From positions 68,128 through 132,127 of the forward strand of contig NZ_JAHRBL010000010.1 of assembly GCF_019693445.1 (NCBI RefSeq): 64,000 nucleotides of DNA. The letters run 5' to 3'. This document shows positions 50,775 to 60,583 of the stretch, in pieces. The first letter of the stretch is position 1. Each line of letters starts with the position of its first letter. Made by a program: the position numbers and the translations under genes. The notes under the pieces are model-generated. The model was given only the letters and a program-made list of their open reading frames with translations. It was not told where the DNA came from and did not search any database. This stretch comes from Deinococcus aquaedulcis. Lineage in GTDB: Bacteria > Deinococcota > Deinococci > Deinococcales > Deinococcaceae.

Positions 50775-52514
50775 ATGCCCACGTCCCGAACCATCCGCGC
50801 TGGCCTGCTGGCGCTGCTGGGCGGCGGTTTGTTGCTGCCTGCCGCCGGCCAGAGTCCCGCCCCCGACCCCGCACTGCTGCGCGCCGCCGCCACCCTGTAC
50901 GCCACTGCCCAGGTGGGCGCTGTGGTCCGCGACTGGTGCCTGAAGGTGGCCCCGGCCCAGCGCGCCACGACCGAACAGGGCTACGCCGCGTGGCGCGCCG
51001 CCGCTGGATTGCCGGGGATTGAAGCGTACCTGCAGCGCCACGCCGCCGCGCAATTGCCCGCGCTGCGCGCCCCGGCCGAAGAACGCCGCGCCCAGCTGTA
51101 CGCCGAACTGGACCGGGCCAGCCAGAACCCGGCCGCCGAATGCCGCACCATTCAGGCGCACCTGACCGAGCAGGTGAATCTGGCCGCCCTGAACCCGCAG
51201 GAGTACGCGCTGACCCAGGCGCTGCGGCGGGGCCCAGCGGCGCCCGTCACCCCACCCCCGGCCGCGTCTTCTGCCCCGGGCGACGGGGGACCCTTTATCA
51301 CAGGTACCACTTTCAGTCCCCTGGCCCGCTCTGGGGTGCAGGCGCTGCTGGGAAAGGCGGGTGGGCAGCCCCCTTACCGGGGAGGCGGGCCCCTGAAAAC
51401 CGGCGCCTACAGCTGCGTGATGCAGCAGACGAACGATTTCGAGACCCTGCTGTCGCTGACCAGTTACACCCTGACCCTGTACGGCGACCAGGGCGTGCGG
51501 GTGACCAACCAGCAATACCGGGGCCAGAGCAGCGCCACCGTGTCCCCCCTGGAGAACCTGGAGGGCACCTACCGCTATCAGCCCGCCACAGGCGAGCTCT
51601 CGGCCCAGGCCGACTTTGCCAATGATGACCTGACGGAACTGCTGGGCGCCAATGGCCGCTACGACGGCGTGGGCGAAGACGAGCCGCTGTACAACATCTT
51701 TCGCGTGCTGACCGACCGCAGCGGCACCCCCATGATTTACGGCCAGCAGGCGTACGGCTACCGCGACGGCCGCGTGACGGTGTGCCGCTACGCGGGCGCC
51801 GCCCAGGGCACCTCACCTGTGGCCCAGGCCCGGCAGGCGGCGCAGGCCGAGGCCGAGCGGCTGAACCGCTACCGCCTGAAGCCCAATGCCGGCCCCACCC
51901 TGGCCCAGATTGAGGGGCTGCTGCACACCTACGAGAACGAGTACGTGGGCATCAACGTACTTGGCCGCGAGACCACCATTCTGCTGCTGAAAGACGGCAC
52001 GGCCTACCTGAACCTGCGCTGGAGCCCCAACGATCTGGACGTGGCGGCCTCGCGCAGGGGCGAGCCAAAGGCCTGGACCAAGTGGCGCCGGCGGGGCGGC
52101 GGCTACGAACTGCTGGAAGGCGGGCGCTGGGTGCCCAGCAAAGGCACGCTGGGCCATGCGGCCAGCAAGAACGAGGTCATCAGCGGCAGCTACCGCTTTT
52201 TCAGTGCGTACACTTCTGGCACCCTGATGAACGGGGCCACCGCGTCCAGCGAGGACACCTACCGCTTTGGCCCAGGCCAGCAGTTCACCCGCCTGGGCCG
52301 CAGCGGAGTGGTCGGCACCCTGGATACGGGCGCGGCAGTGACCACAGGCGCGGCCAGCGGGCCCTCCACCCAGGCAGGGGGCACGTACACCTTCAGCGGC
52401 TACACGCTGGAACTGAAGTCCGGCCGTGGCCAGATCACCCGCACGTACGCGTTCTACTGGACCAAAGACAAAAAGAAGCTGAACATTGGCGGCACGACCT
52501 ACACCCGCCAGTAA
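50775..52514 (+). CDS. Large secreted protein of unknown function
   Basis: The 579-residue protein has a Sec signal peptide (MPTSRTIRAGLLALLGGGLL, cleavage near AAG-Q). An all-helical N-terminal part (to about residue 150) contains Cys in DWCLKVAP and AECRTIQ. A Pro/Ala linker (PAAPVTPPPAASSAPGDGG) follows, then a beta-rich region to the end. The beta region repeats strands such as GAYSCVMQQ, GTYRYQPATGELS, GSYRFFSAYTSGTLMNG and GTYTFSGYTLELKSGRGQIT. The late GTYTFSGYTLELK...F pattern resembles lipocalin-like strands seen in other bacterial surface proteins. I recognise no family. The ATG at 50775 follows a GAGGTG site. Confidence 0.78.
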   Translation: MPTSRTIRAGLLALLGGGLLLPAAGQSPAPDPALLRAAATLYATAQVGAVVRDWCLKVAPAQRATTEQGYAAWRAAAGLPGIEAYLQRHAAAQLPALRAPAEERRAQLYAELDRASQNPAAECRTIQAHLTEQVNLAALNPQEYALTQALRRGPAAPVTPPPAASSAPGDGGPFITGTTFSPLARSGVQALLGKAGGQPPYRGGGPLKTGAYSCVMQQTNDFETLLSLTSYTLTLYGDQGVRVTNQQYRGQSSATVSPLENLEGTYRYQPATGELSAQADFANDDLTELLGANGRYDGVGEDEPLYNIFRVLTDRSGTPMIYGQQAYGYRDGRVTVCRYAGAAQGTSPVAQARQAAQAEAERLNRYRLKPNAGPTLAQIEGLLHTYENEYVGINVLGRETTILLLKDGTAYLNLRWSPNDLDVAASRRGEPKAWTKWRRRGGGYELLEGGRWVPSKGTLGHAASKNEVISGSYRFFSAYTSGTLMNGATASSEDTYRFGPGQQFTRLGRSGVVGTLDTGAAVTTGAASGPSTQAGGTYTFSGYTLELKSGRGQITRTYAFYWTKDKKKLNIGGTTYTRQ

Positions 52515-52637
52515 AAGAGTGTCCGGCAAGGTCCCGGGTGGGGCGCCGCAGGGTGGCCCCACTGCCCCGGGTGCACGGGGGCGCTCCTCCCGTGTCTGCC
52601 CCCGTGATTCCCGTCATTTCCTGACCACAATGCCCCC

Positions 52638-52643
52638 TAGGCT
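52638..52643 (+). promoter_or_regulatory. Leaderless -10 box of the DinB-family gene
   Basis: TAGGCT is followed 6 bases later by GTG at 52650. Confidence 0.6.
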
Positions 52644-52649
52644 GAGCGC

Positions 52650-53198
52650 GTGACCGCCGAGACCTTTTACCGCTACCTGATGCAAGCCCGCCGCGCGCTG
52701 TGGGCAAGTCTTCGTTCCGTGCCAGACGAGGTGCTGTCCAGGGCCGTGATTCCGGCGCAGGGCGCGCGGTGTATCAAGGATCTCGTGATGCACATTCCCG
52801 TGGTCGAGGACGGCTGGTTCCGGGGCGACCTGCTGGGCCAGCCGTTTGTGCTGGCGTCATTCGGCGTGAGCGACCCCACCTCGCCCGACGAGTACTGGCA
52901 TCACGAGCACCGCTCCCTGGACTGGCTGTTGGCCTACTGGGAAGCGGTCGAGACAGACACCCTGGCCCGCTGGCCGGCCCTGCTGGAGCAGGCCGCGCTG
53001 AACCGGCGGATTCCAGTGGATGAAAGCCGCCCCGAAACCATTTCCGCTGACGAGGTGCTGTGGCATGTCATGCAGCACGAGGTGCGCCACACGGCCCAGA
53101 TTGCGCTGCTGCTGCGCCTGCTGGGGCACCAGCCGCCCGCCCTGGATCTGGTGTTCTGCGCTGCGCAGCGCCCAGCAGAGGGCCAGGACCGGCCCTGA
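52650..53198 (+). CDS. DinB family protein
   Basis: The 182-residue protein is a four-helix-bundle DinB/YfiT-like metalloprotein, a family much expanded in Deinococcus. Likely metal ligands are His in DLVMHIPVVEDGW and the pair in HVMQHEVRHTAQI near residues 140-150. These match the three-His site of the fold. Family members include thiol-S-transferases (mycothiol and bacillithiol types), but the substrate here cannot be told. The GTG is preceded by a TAGGCT box. It is a single gene. Confidence 0.88.
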   Translation: MTAETFYRYLMQARRALWASLRSVPDEVLSRAVIPAQGARCIKDLVMHIPVVEDGWFRGDLLGQPFVLASFGVSDPTSPDEYWHHEHRSLDWLLAYWEAVETDTLARWPALLEQAALNRRIPVDESRPETISADEVLWHVMQHEVRHTAQIALLLRLLGHQPPALDLVFCAAQRPAEGQDRP

Positions 53199-53535
53199 CC
53201 CAAGCGGGTCAGATCAGCCGAGCGGTGGCGACTGGCTCCACCCTGGGGCGGACCTTCGGCCCTTACATCCCGTTGACGCCGCTGTTTCTCGCCGCAGAGG
53301 CGTGGAGGGATGCTCAACCACGGCCCCGGCTGCCGCTCTGACGCAGGGGCACGGCAGCCACAGAAATCTCCGTGGGCACAGCGGGTGCAGCCCCAGTTCG
53401 GTTGATGATCCAGGCAGCAGGCAAGATGAGCGGCCTTCCAGACTTCCGCCAGAAGCGGGCACCCTGGAAGGCCGCTGGTTTCCGAGTGCGCTGGCGGAGG
53501 GAAGAAAGCAAACCTCGCCTCCCTGCCTACGGGGG
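53199..53535. other. Gene-free gap before ilvD
   Basis: No supported gene lies in these 337 bases between the convergent DinB and ilvD genes. The GC-rich text contains loosely repeated ACCCTGGA/CCTTCCAG segments: GGCCTTCCAGACTTCCG near 53432 and a partly inverted CCTGGAAGGCCGC near 53462. They may pair as a hairpin and stop transcription. Confidence 0.4.
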
Positions 53536-55230
<1,695 letters not shown>

Positions 55231-55235
55231 GCCCC

Positions 55236-55241
55236 AAGGTA
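55236..55241 (-). promoter_or_regulatory. Leaderless -10 box of ilvD
   Basis: TACCTT on the minus strand is followed by 5 bases and the ATG at 55230. Confidence 0.5.
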
Positions 55242-55335
55242 GCGGCACGGGGGCACATACAGCGGGGAGAAGCACAGACAGGGGCCTGCCCGCCGCCCTG
55301 ATCTCCCTGTGACAGAGGCGCCCAAAAATGCTGCC

Positions 55336-56499
55336 GTGAACACAATTCTGCTCTCTGCCGCGCTTGCGGGTGTGGCCCTGACCCTGGCGGCCTGTGCCCA
55401 GGCGCCTGCCGCGCAAGAAGTGCCGCCCGCCTTGAGTGCCCAGGGCCGCGCGCCGGCTGGACCAGTCAATGTTCCCGCGCGTTTTGAAACAGCGGGCGTG
55501 ACTGACCCCGCTGACTCCGACGATCCGGCCATCTGGATTCACCCGCGCGACCCGCGCCAGAGCATGGTGATCGGCACCCGTAAGGAAGCAGGCCTGACCG
55601 TGTTCGATCTGCAGGGGCGCACCCTGCAGGACCTTGCGCCCGCCAGTGTCCGCTACAACAACGTGGACGTGGTGTACGGATTCATGCTGGCGGGAAAGCG
55701 CGTGGATCTGGCCGTCGCCAGTGACCGCAAGAACGACCGGCTGGCCGTTTACGCCATCAACCCGCTCACGCGCCAGCTGAGCGATGTCACCAGCGCAAGG
55801 ATGCCGCTGGTCTTCACGCCCGCCGGGCAGGTCTCGGACGGCGCCAATACAGCCTACGGCCTGGCCACGTACCGCACAAAGAGCGGTCGGCACCGCGTAT
55901 TTGTGAGCCAGCGCCAGAATCCGCGCGTGGCTGAGTGGGAACTGATGGCCGATGCGGGGCGCGTCTCGGCGCGGCCGGTGCGTACCATCACGCTGCCCGC
56001 CGGAACGGTGGAAGATCCGCAGGTGGAAGGCATGGTCGTGGACGCCGAGCACGGCGTGGTGTACCTGGGCCAAGAGCAGGTGGGGATCTGGGCCGCGCCC
56101 TTAAGTGGCCGGGGCACCCCCCGGCTGATTGAGCGCGTGCGCCCGGCAGGTTCACGCCTGAGCGCCGATGTAGAGGGCCTGACCCTCTACGACGCCGGGG
56201 ACGGTGAAGGTTACCTGCTGGCCAGCAGCCAGGGCGACAACACCTTCGCGGTGTTTGACCGCGAAGACCATGATTATCTGGGCGCCTTCCGGGTGATCGG
56301 AGGCGCCATTGACGGTGCAGAAGAAAGTGACGGCGCCATGGTGGCCAATGTGAATTTCGGACCCCTGTTCCCGAAGGGCCTGCTGGTGGTGCAAGACGGC
56401 TTCAATGACGGCGTGGAGGACCACACCAATTTCAAGCTGGTGGCCTGGCAGGACGTGGCCCGGCCCCTTGATCTCGAGGATGAACCCGAAGACGACTGA
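55336..56499 (+). CDS. Beta-propeller phytase, lipoprotein
   Basis: The 387-residue protein starts with a lipoprotein-like leader (GTG-encoded Met, [19 protein letters not shown]), and a mature phytase domain follows. Family blocks are [99 protein letters not shown] and [20 protein letters not shown]. These are the acidic calcium- and phosphate-binding loops of the six-bladed propeller. It would release phosphate from phytate or related inositol phosphates outside the cell. An in-frame GTG at 55309 is the alternative start. It is divergent from ilvD. Confidence 0.92.
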   Translation: MNTILLSAALAGVALTLAACAQAPAAQEVPPALSAQGRAPAGPVNVPARFETAGVTDPADSDDPAIWIHPRDPRQSMVIGTRKEAGLTVFDLQGRTLQDLAPASVRYNNVDVVYGFMLAGKRVDLAVASDRKNDRLAVYAINPLTRQLSDVTSARMPLVFTPAGQVSDGANTAYGLATYRTKSGRHRVFVSQRQNPRVAEWELMADAGRVSARPVRTITLPAGTVEDPQVEGMVVDAEHGVVYLGQEQVGIWAAPLSGRGTPRLIERVRPAGSRLSADVEGLTLYDAGDGEGYLLASSQGDNTFAVFDREDHDYLGAFRVIGGAIDGAEESDGAMVANVNFGPLFPKGLLVVQDGFNDGVEDHTNFKLVAWQDVARPLDLEDEPEDD

Positions 56500-56784
56500 T
56501 CATCCGCAGAGAGACAGCCGGCGAACACGGTGTCTTGACGCCTCTCCCCTGCGGGGGACTAGCGGAGCGCCGCCGCCGAGGGGGATCACGGCCTTGGCGG
56601 CTCAGACGATGCTTTCGCAACCGCCACCTTGCTAGACCTGAAATCTGTCCGTGCCATTGCGGGGACGAGGTTCTGGGCAGTGGGCTTGAACAGCGCCGCA
56701 GGCGAGGAACATCCAGCTCTGTCCTGCAAGGTACGGCCATGAAGTTTGTCCGTCTCAGCCCATACCGGTACGACCTTCAGGCCG
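56500..56784. other. Gap with hairpin-rich repeat after the phytase gene
   Basis: No gene is seen. Near 56539 CTCTCCCCTGCGGGGGAC and the following GC-rich text can fold and recall the small repeats at 3085-3180 and 27050-27145, though without a long identical core. Confidence 0.35.
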
Positions 56785-56790
56785 TACGCT
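56785..56790 (+). promoter_or_regulatory. Leaderless -10 box of the gene at 56797
   Basis: TACGCT is followed 6 bases later by ATG at 56797, rejecting the longer frame to 56746. Confidence 0.6.
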
Positions 56791-56796
56791 GACCCC

Positions 56797-57177
56797 ATGA
56801 CGGTGCATCTGGTCTTCGTGTACAACGCCGATGGTGGCTTGCTGAACGGCCTGAAGGACCTGTGGCACAAAACCGTCTCACCGCACACCTACGATTGCCA
56901 GCTGTGCGCCGTGACCTACGGACCGCTGGGCATGCGGCGCGAGTGGCGAACCTTCCTGCAGGGCCTGAACGCCCAGGTCACCTTTCTGCACCGCGATGAG
57001 GTGCGGGCCCAGTTTGGCCTGTCGGACCTGCCCCTGCCCGCAGCGTTTGTGGCGCAGGGCGGCCAGTTGCGCTCCTGGCTGACCGCCGAGGACCTGCGCG
57101 CCACGCCCACGCTGGACGACCTGATGGCCCTGGTGCAGCGGCGCTGGCCCCAGGCCCTGGCGCTGGCCGCCGCGTAA
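56797..57177 (+). CDS. Conserved hypothetical protein, possibly thioredoxin-like
   Basis: The 126-residue protein begins MTVHLVFVYNADGGLLNGLK and continues DLWHKTVSPHTYDCQLCAVTYGP. The Cys-x-x-Cys (CQLC) near residue 37-40 could bind metal or be redox-active. The later LQGLNAQVTFLHRDEVRAQF is followed by LPLPAAFVAQGG, and the C-terminus is helical (TLDDLMALVQRRWPQALALA). Similar proteins occur in other bacteria but I do not know a function. It is transcribed just before the three-gene cassette, which has its own promoter. Confidence 0.75.
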   Translation: MTVHLVFVYNADGGLLNGLKDLWHKTVSPHTYDCQLCAVTYGPLGMRREWRTFLQGLNAQVTFLHRDEVRAQFGLSDLPLPAAFVAQGGQLRSWLTAEDLRATPTLDDLMALVQRRWPQALALAAA

Positions 57178-57199
57178 GTGCAGGCCAAAGGTGGTCTCT

Positions 57200-57228
57200 T
57201 TGACAAATCGCTGCCCTTCTATTATGCT
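57200..57228 (+). promoter_or_regulatory. Strong sigma-70 type promoter of the three-gene cassette
   Basis: TTGACA (57200-57205) and TATGCT (57223-57228) are separated by exactly 17 bases. Transcription would begin near 57235, leaving a leader of about 58 bases with a good AGGAGGT site before the ATG at 57293. This is the most consensus-like promoter in the window and differs from the leaderless type used by most neighbours. Confidence 0.8.
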
Positions 57229-57292
57229 GTAGGCGTAATTGAGTGTTGTGTTACCCTTGACTCCGCGTCCACCTGCACAGGAGGTCCGTTCT

Positions 57293-57619
57293 ATGTCCTT
57301 TCCCCTTTACCGCCACGGCGATGTGCTGCTTCAGGCCACCTCGGCGCCGGCCACGCCCCTGCACCGCCAACCGCACCTGACGCTCGCCCACGGCGAGGTC
57401 ACCGGCCACCGCCACCAGATTCGCGATCAGCACGCGGCGGTGCTGTACAGCGTGACGCCCACGCCGACCCCCGGCCGCGATCAGTTTCTGCACGTCACCG
57501 CGCCGCAGGCCACGCTGACCCACGAGGAACACGCGCCCATTCGTCTGCCGGCCGGCTGGTACCGGGTGTGGCAACAGCGCGAGTACACCCCCGGCGCCGT
57601 GCGCGTGGTGCTGGATTAA
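57293..57619 (+). CDS. Small histidine-rich protein, possible cupin-like metal site (cassette gene 1)
   Basis: The 108-residue cytoplasmic protein begins MSFPLYRHGDVLLQ. It has two histidine clusters: HGEVTGHRH (His33, Glu35, His39, His41) and THEEH (His77, Glu78, Glu79, His80). After them comes LPAGWYRVWQQREYTPGAVRVV. The layout recalls cupin-type metal sites, and proteins with RHGDVLL...HGEVTGH.H...THEEH...QREY occur in several phyla without a known role. AGGAGGT precedes the ATG, and the upstream frame to 57239 is rejected. The TAA overlaps the next start by one base (TAATG). It is the first gene of the cassette. The metal role is inferred only from residue pattern. Confidence 0.85.
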   Translation: MSFPLYRHGDVLLQATSAPATPLHRQPHLTLAHGEVTGHRHQIRDQHAAVLYSVTPTPTPGRDQFLHVTAPQATLTHEEHAPIRLPAGWYRVWQQREYTPGAVRVVLD

Positions 57620-58602
57620 TGATCCGCTTTCAGAGCGGCGGGCGCACCTTCCGCCGCCCGGCCGCCCAAACCCCTGACGCCGCACCGGCTGTGCCCCAGG
57701 CCCGGGTGCCTGCGCGCCCCGTCACGGCCGCCCCGGTGACCCTCAGCCCCGAGGACGCGCGCGCTCGCCTGCGCCGGGGCGAAGTGTTCGCGGCGCTGGT
57801 GGTTACCGGGCCGCTCAACCTCTCGGGCAGCCGCTGGCTGCGCACCCTGCCGGACTGGCTGCGCTGCACGGCGCTGACGGTGGACGACTGCCCCCACCTC
57901 AGCGCCCTGCCCGCCGATCTGCACGCCGACCGCGTGAGTGCCCGCCGCTGCCCCGAGCTGCATGACCTCGAAGGGCGACTGTCCATCCGCGAGGGCCTGA
58001 ACCTCTCGGGCAGCGGCCTGCGGCGCATTCAGGCCGACCTGCACGCCACCCGGCTGATCCTGGCCGACTGCCGCGACCTGGCGGCCATCGGCGGCGCCGT
58101 CAGCGTGGCACACCTGGACGTGCGGCGCTGCGCCGCGCTGACCACGCTGGAGCCCAGCCTGCACGTCACCCAGACCATTGACGTGGCCGACAGTGGCCTG
58201 CGCGGCCTGCCCGGCCATCTGCGCGCGGGCCTGCGCTGGAACGGAGTGCCCGTGGATGCCCGCGTGGCCTTTCACCCTGAGGACCTGACGGGCCGCGACA
58301 TCATGGCTGTGCGTAACGTGCAGCGGCGCCGGGTGCTGCTGGAGCGCATGGGCATTGACCGCTTTCTGGAGGACGTGGGCGGGCTGGTGCTGGACCGCGA
58401 CCGCGACGCCGGGGGTGAACGCCGCCTGATCCGCGTGCCCTTTGACGACGACGAGGATCTGGTGGCGGTGCTGGTGCAGTGCCCCTCCACGGGCGGACGC
58501 TACGCCCTGCGCGTGCCGCCCCACCTGCGCACCTGCCGCGAGGCGGTGGCCTGGACCGCTGGTCTGGCCGTGCAGGAATACCACCCCACCCAGGAAGCCT
58601 GA
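57619..58602 (+). CDS. Leucine-rich repeat-like protein, DUF6745-like C-terminus (cassette gene 2)
   Basis: The 327-residue protein has a basic Pro/Ala-rich N-terminus. Residues about 55-205 carry short imperfect repeats: GPLNLSGSRWLRTLPDWLRC, ALTVDDCPHLSALPADLHAD, LNLSGSGLRRIQADLHATRL, LILADCRDLAAIGG and DVADSGLRGLPGHLRA. The repeats form a curved solenoid like those of leucine-rich repeat proteins. The C-terminal 100 residues (DRFLEDVGGLVLDRDRDAGG, VAVLVQCPSTGGRYALRVPP, TCREAVAWTAGLAVQEYHPT) match a domain seen with similar repeat proteins, DUF6745-like. It is coupled to gene 1 by a one-base overlap. It probably serves as a binding scaffold; no catalytic motif is evident. Confidence 0.85.
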   Translation: MIRFQSGGRTFRRPAAQTPDAAPAVPQARVPARPVTAAPVTLSPEDARARLRRGEVFAALVVTGPLNLSGSRWLRTLPDWLRCTALTVDDCPHLSALPADLHADRVSARRCPELHDLEGRLSIREGLNLSGSGLRRIQADLHATRLILADCRDLAAIGGAVSVAHLDVRRCAALTTLEPSLHVTQTIDVADSGLRGLPGHLRAGLRWNGVPVDARVAFHPEDLTGRDIMAVRNVQRRRVLLERMGIDRFLEDVGGLVLDRDRDAGGERRLIRVPFDDDEDLVAVLVQCPSTGGRYALRVPPHLRTCREAVAWTAGLAVQEYHPTQEA

Positions 58603-58641
58603 GCCAGCCCGTTCCTGTTCCCTCACTTTCAAGGAGTCCAC

Positions 58642-60489
58642 ATGACCCCCACCCTCAGCGCCCACGCCAGCTTTGGCCCCTCGCAACTGCTGGCGCAGCA
58701 CGCCACCCCCGCCGACCTGCTGGTGCGCTTCCGCCTGCCCGGCAGCGGCGCCCGCCGCCCGGTGAACCTGGCCCTGGCCATTGATGTCAGCGGCAGCATG
58801 GCCGGCTCGCCCCTGAAACACGCCATCCGCGCCGCGCAGGCCGTGGTGGACAGCCTGGACGCGCAGGACCTGCTGAGCGTGGTGCTCTACGACGATTCGG
58901 TGACCACCCTGATCGCCCCCACGGCCGTCACGGACCGCGCGGCGCTGAAAGACCGCATTGGCAGCATCCGTGCGGGCGGCCTCACCAACCTGTCGGGCGG
59001 CTGGCTGAAGGCCATTGAGCACGTGCAGGCCGGCGCTTCGGGGGAACGGGTCAGCCGCGTGCTGGTGCTCACCGACGGGCAGGCGAACGTGGGCATCACC
59101 AAGGACGACGTGCTGATCAAGACCGCCGGGCAGAAGGCCGAGGCCGGTGTGAGTACCACCACGCTGGGTTTCGGGTCGTCCTTTAACGAAGACCTGCTGA
59201 TGGGCATGGCGCGCGCGGCGGGCGGGAATTTCTATTTCATTCAGTCTACCGACGACGCCCGTGACGTGTTCAGCTTCGAGCTGCAGACCATGAAGGCCGT
59301 GGTGGCCCAGAACCTCACGGTGATCCTCGCTCCGGCGCCCGGCGTGACGGTGGCGGACATCCTGAGCCTGCACCGCCCCGGCCCCCACCCGCTGACCCTG
59401 GACCTGGGCGACGTGTACGAGGACGAGGACAAGCTGCTGGGTCTGCGCCTGAACCTTCCCGCCCAGCCTGCCGGCCTCCACGAGCTGCTGACCGTGACCT
59501 ACAGCGCCGACACCGTGCACGACGGCGCCATCGCCCGCCTGGAAGGCACCTTGCCGGTGCAGGCCACCTTTGGCCCGCTGGACGCCAACGTGACCAGCGA
59601 CATTGAGGTGACGCTGGACCTCGCCCGGTTGCAGATTGCGCGCGCCAAGGAAGAAGCCGTGACCCTGGCCGACCAGGGGCAGCACGCCCAGGGCGAGGCG
59701 CTGCTGCGGCGCGTGGTGGCCGAGCTGACGGATGCCGGCCTGCACGAGCATTTCGAGATTGCCGAGGAAATCGAGCAACTGGAGCACTACGCCGGGCGCA
59801 TTGCCGCGCAGACTCTGGTGGGTGACAGCCGCAAGGAACTGATGGATCAGGCCTTCCAGGGCCGCGCCCGCACCCGCGCCGACATGACCGGCCGTGGGGT
59901 CACGGTGGACACCGCCGTGCTGGCACTGCCGGTGGTGGCTGAGCCTGGGAGCGGTGTAGAACTGCAGTGCGTGCGCGAGGGCGGCAAGCTGCGGGTGCGG
60001 GTGGTCTCGGCAGGCTACGACCAGGGGCTGAACGTGCAGTTTCCCCGCGCCCTGCGCGCCGAGGGGGCCGGGTACGTGGTGGACGGCCTGGAGCCCAGCG
60101 CCGACGGGAGCTTCTACCGCGTGACCGGCGAGATTCGCCGCCTGCTGCGCGCTGGGGAAAGCGACCCGCTGCAGCACCTGAGCGTGGGGGGCCGGGGCGC
60201 GCCCCGCGCCGCCAGCCGCCCCGGCGTGACCAAGGCCGCGCGCACCGCCGCTGACCTGGACACCACCGACAGCAGCGCGGGCGGCATTCTGGTGCAATGC
60301 GTCAAGGAAGGCAGCAAGCTGCGCGCCCGCGTGGTGCAGGACGGCTTTGAGCCCGACTGGAACATGCGCTTTCCCCGCTCTATCCGCGAGGAAGGCACCC
60401 TGTACGTGGTGGATGAGGTGAACACCGCCCCGGACGGCAAGAGCTACATCGCCAGCGGTGAAATCCGCCGCCTCGTGCAGCCGGTGTAA
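58642..60489 (+). CDS. von Willebrand factor A protein with two C-terminal modules (cassette gene 3)
   Basis: The 615-residue cytoplasmic protein contains a VWA domain with a complete metal-binding site: Asp48-x-Ser50-x-Ser52 (LAIDVSGSM), Thr115 (AGGLTNLSGG) and Asp145 (LVLTDGQANVG). A beta-rich middle part and a helical segment (QIARAKEEAVTLADQGQHAQ) follow. Residues about 437-500 and 547-614 are near-duplicates of one module. The first reads QCVREGGKLRVRVVSAGYDQ, VQFPRALRAEG and YRVTGEIRRL; the second reads QCVKEGSKLRARVVQDGFEP, MRFPRSIREEG and YIASGEIRRL. AAGGAG lies before the ATG, 39 bases after gene 2. No MoxR ATPase is adjacent. The module's role is unknown. Confidence 0.9.
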   Translation: MTPTLSAHASFGPSQLLAQHATPADLLVRFRLPGSGARRPVNLALAIDVSGSMAGSPLKHAIRAAQAVVDSLDAQDLLSVVLYDDSVTTLIAPTAVTDRAALKDRIGSIRAGGLTNLSGGWLKAIEHVQAGASGERVSRVLVLTDGQANVGITKDDVLIKTAGQKAEAGVSTTTLGFGSSFNEDLLMGMARAAGGNFYFIQSTDDARDVFSFELQTMKAVVAQNLTVILAPAPGVTVADILSLHRPGPHPLTLDLGDVYEDEDKLLGLRLNLPAQPAGLHELLTVTYSADTVHDGAIARLEGTLPVQATFGPLDANVTSDIEVTLDLARLQIARAKEEAVTLADQGQHAQGEALLRRVVAELTDAGLHEHFEIAEEIEQLEHYAGRIAAQTLVGDSRKELMDQAFQGRARTRADMTGRGVTVDTAVLALPVVAEPGSGVELQCVREGGKLRVRVVSAGYDQGLNVQFPRALRAEGAGYVVDGLEPSADGSFYRVTGEIRRLLRAGESDPLQHLSVGGRGAPRAASRPGVTKAARTAADLDTTDSSAGGILVQCVKEGSKLRARVVQDGFEPDWNMRFPRSIREEGTLYVVDEVNTAPDGKSYIASGEIRRLVQPV

Positions 60490-60501
60490 AGAGAAGGGGA
60501 G

Positions 60502-60546
60502 AGGCGAGTGGCCTGAACGCACCATGTCCAGGCCACTCGCCTTTCT
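60502..60546. terminator. Terminator ending the cassette (probably bidirectional)
   Basis: AGGCGAGTGGCCTG (60502-60515) is perfectly inverted at 60529-60542 around a 13-base loop, then TTCTT. It lies between the convergent VWA and dioxygenase genes. Confidence 0.8.
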
Positions 60547-60583
60547 TCATGACGGAGCTTCAGCGCGCCCCAGCCGCCCTGCC

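Noticed and set aside
57616..60525. Minus-strand open frame of 969 codons opposite the three-gene cassette
   Set aside because: It is a by-product of high GC in the opposite strand. It lacks recognisable domains, is Gly/His/Val-rich, and conflicts with three well-supported plus-strand genes with promoter, SD sites and terminator.
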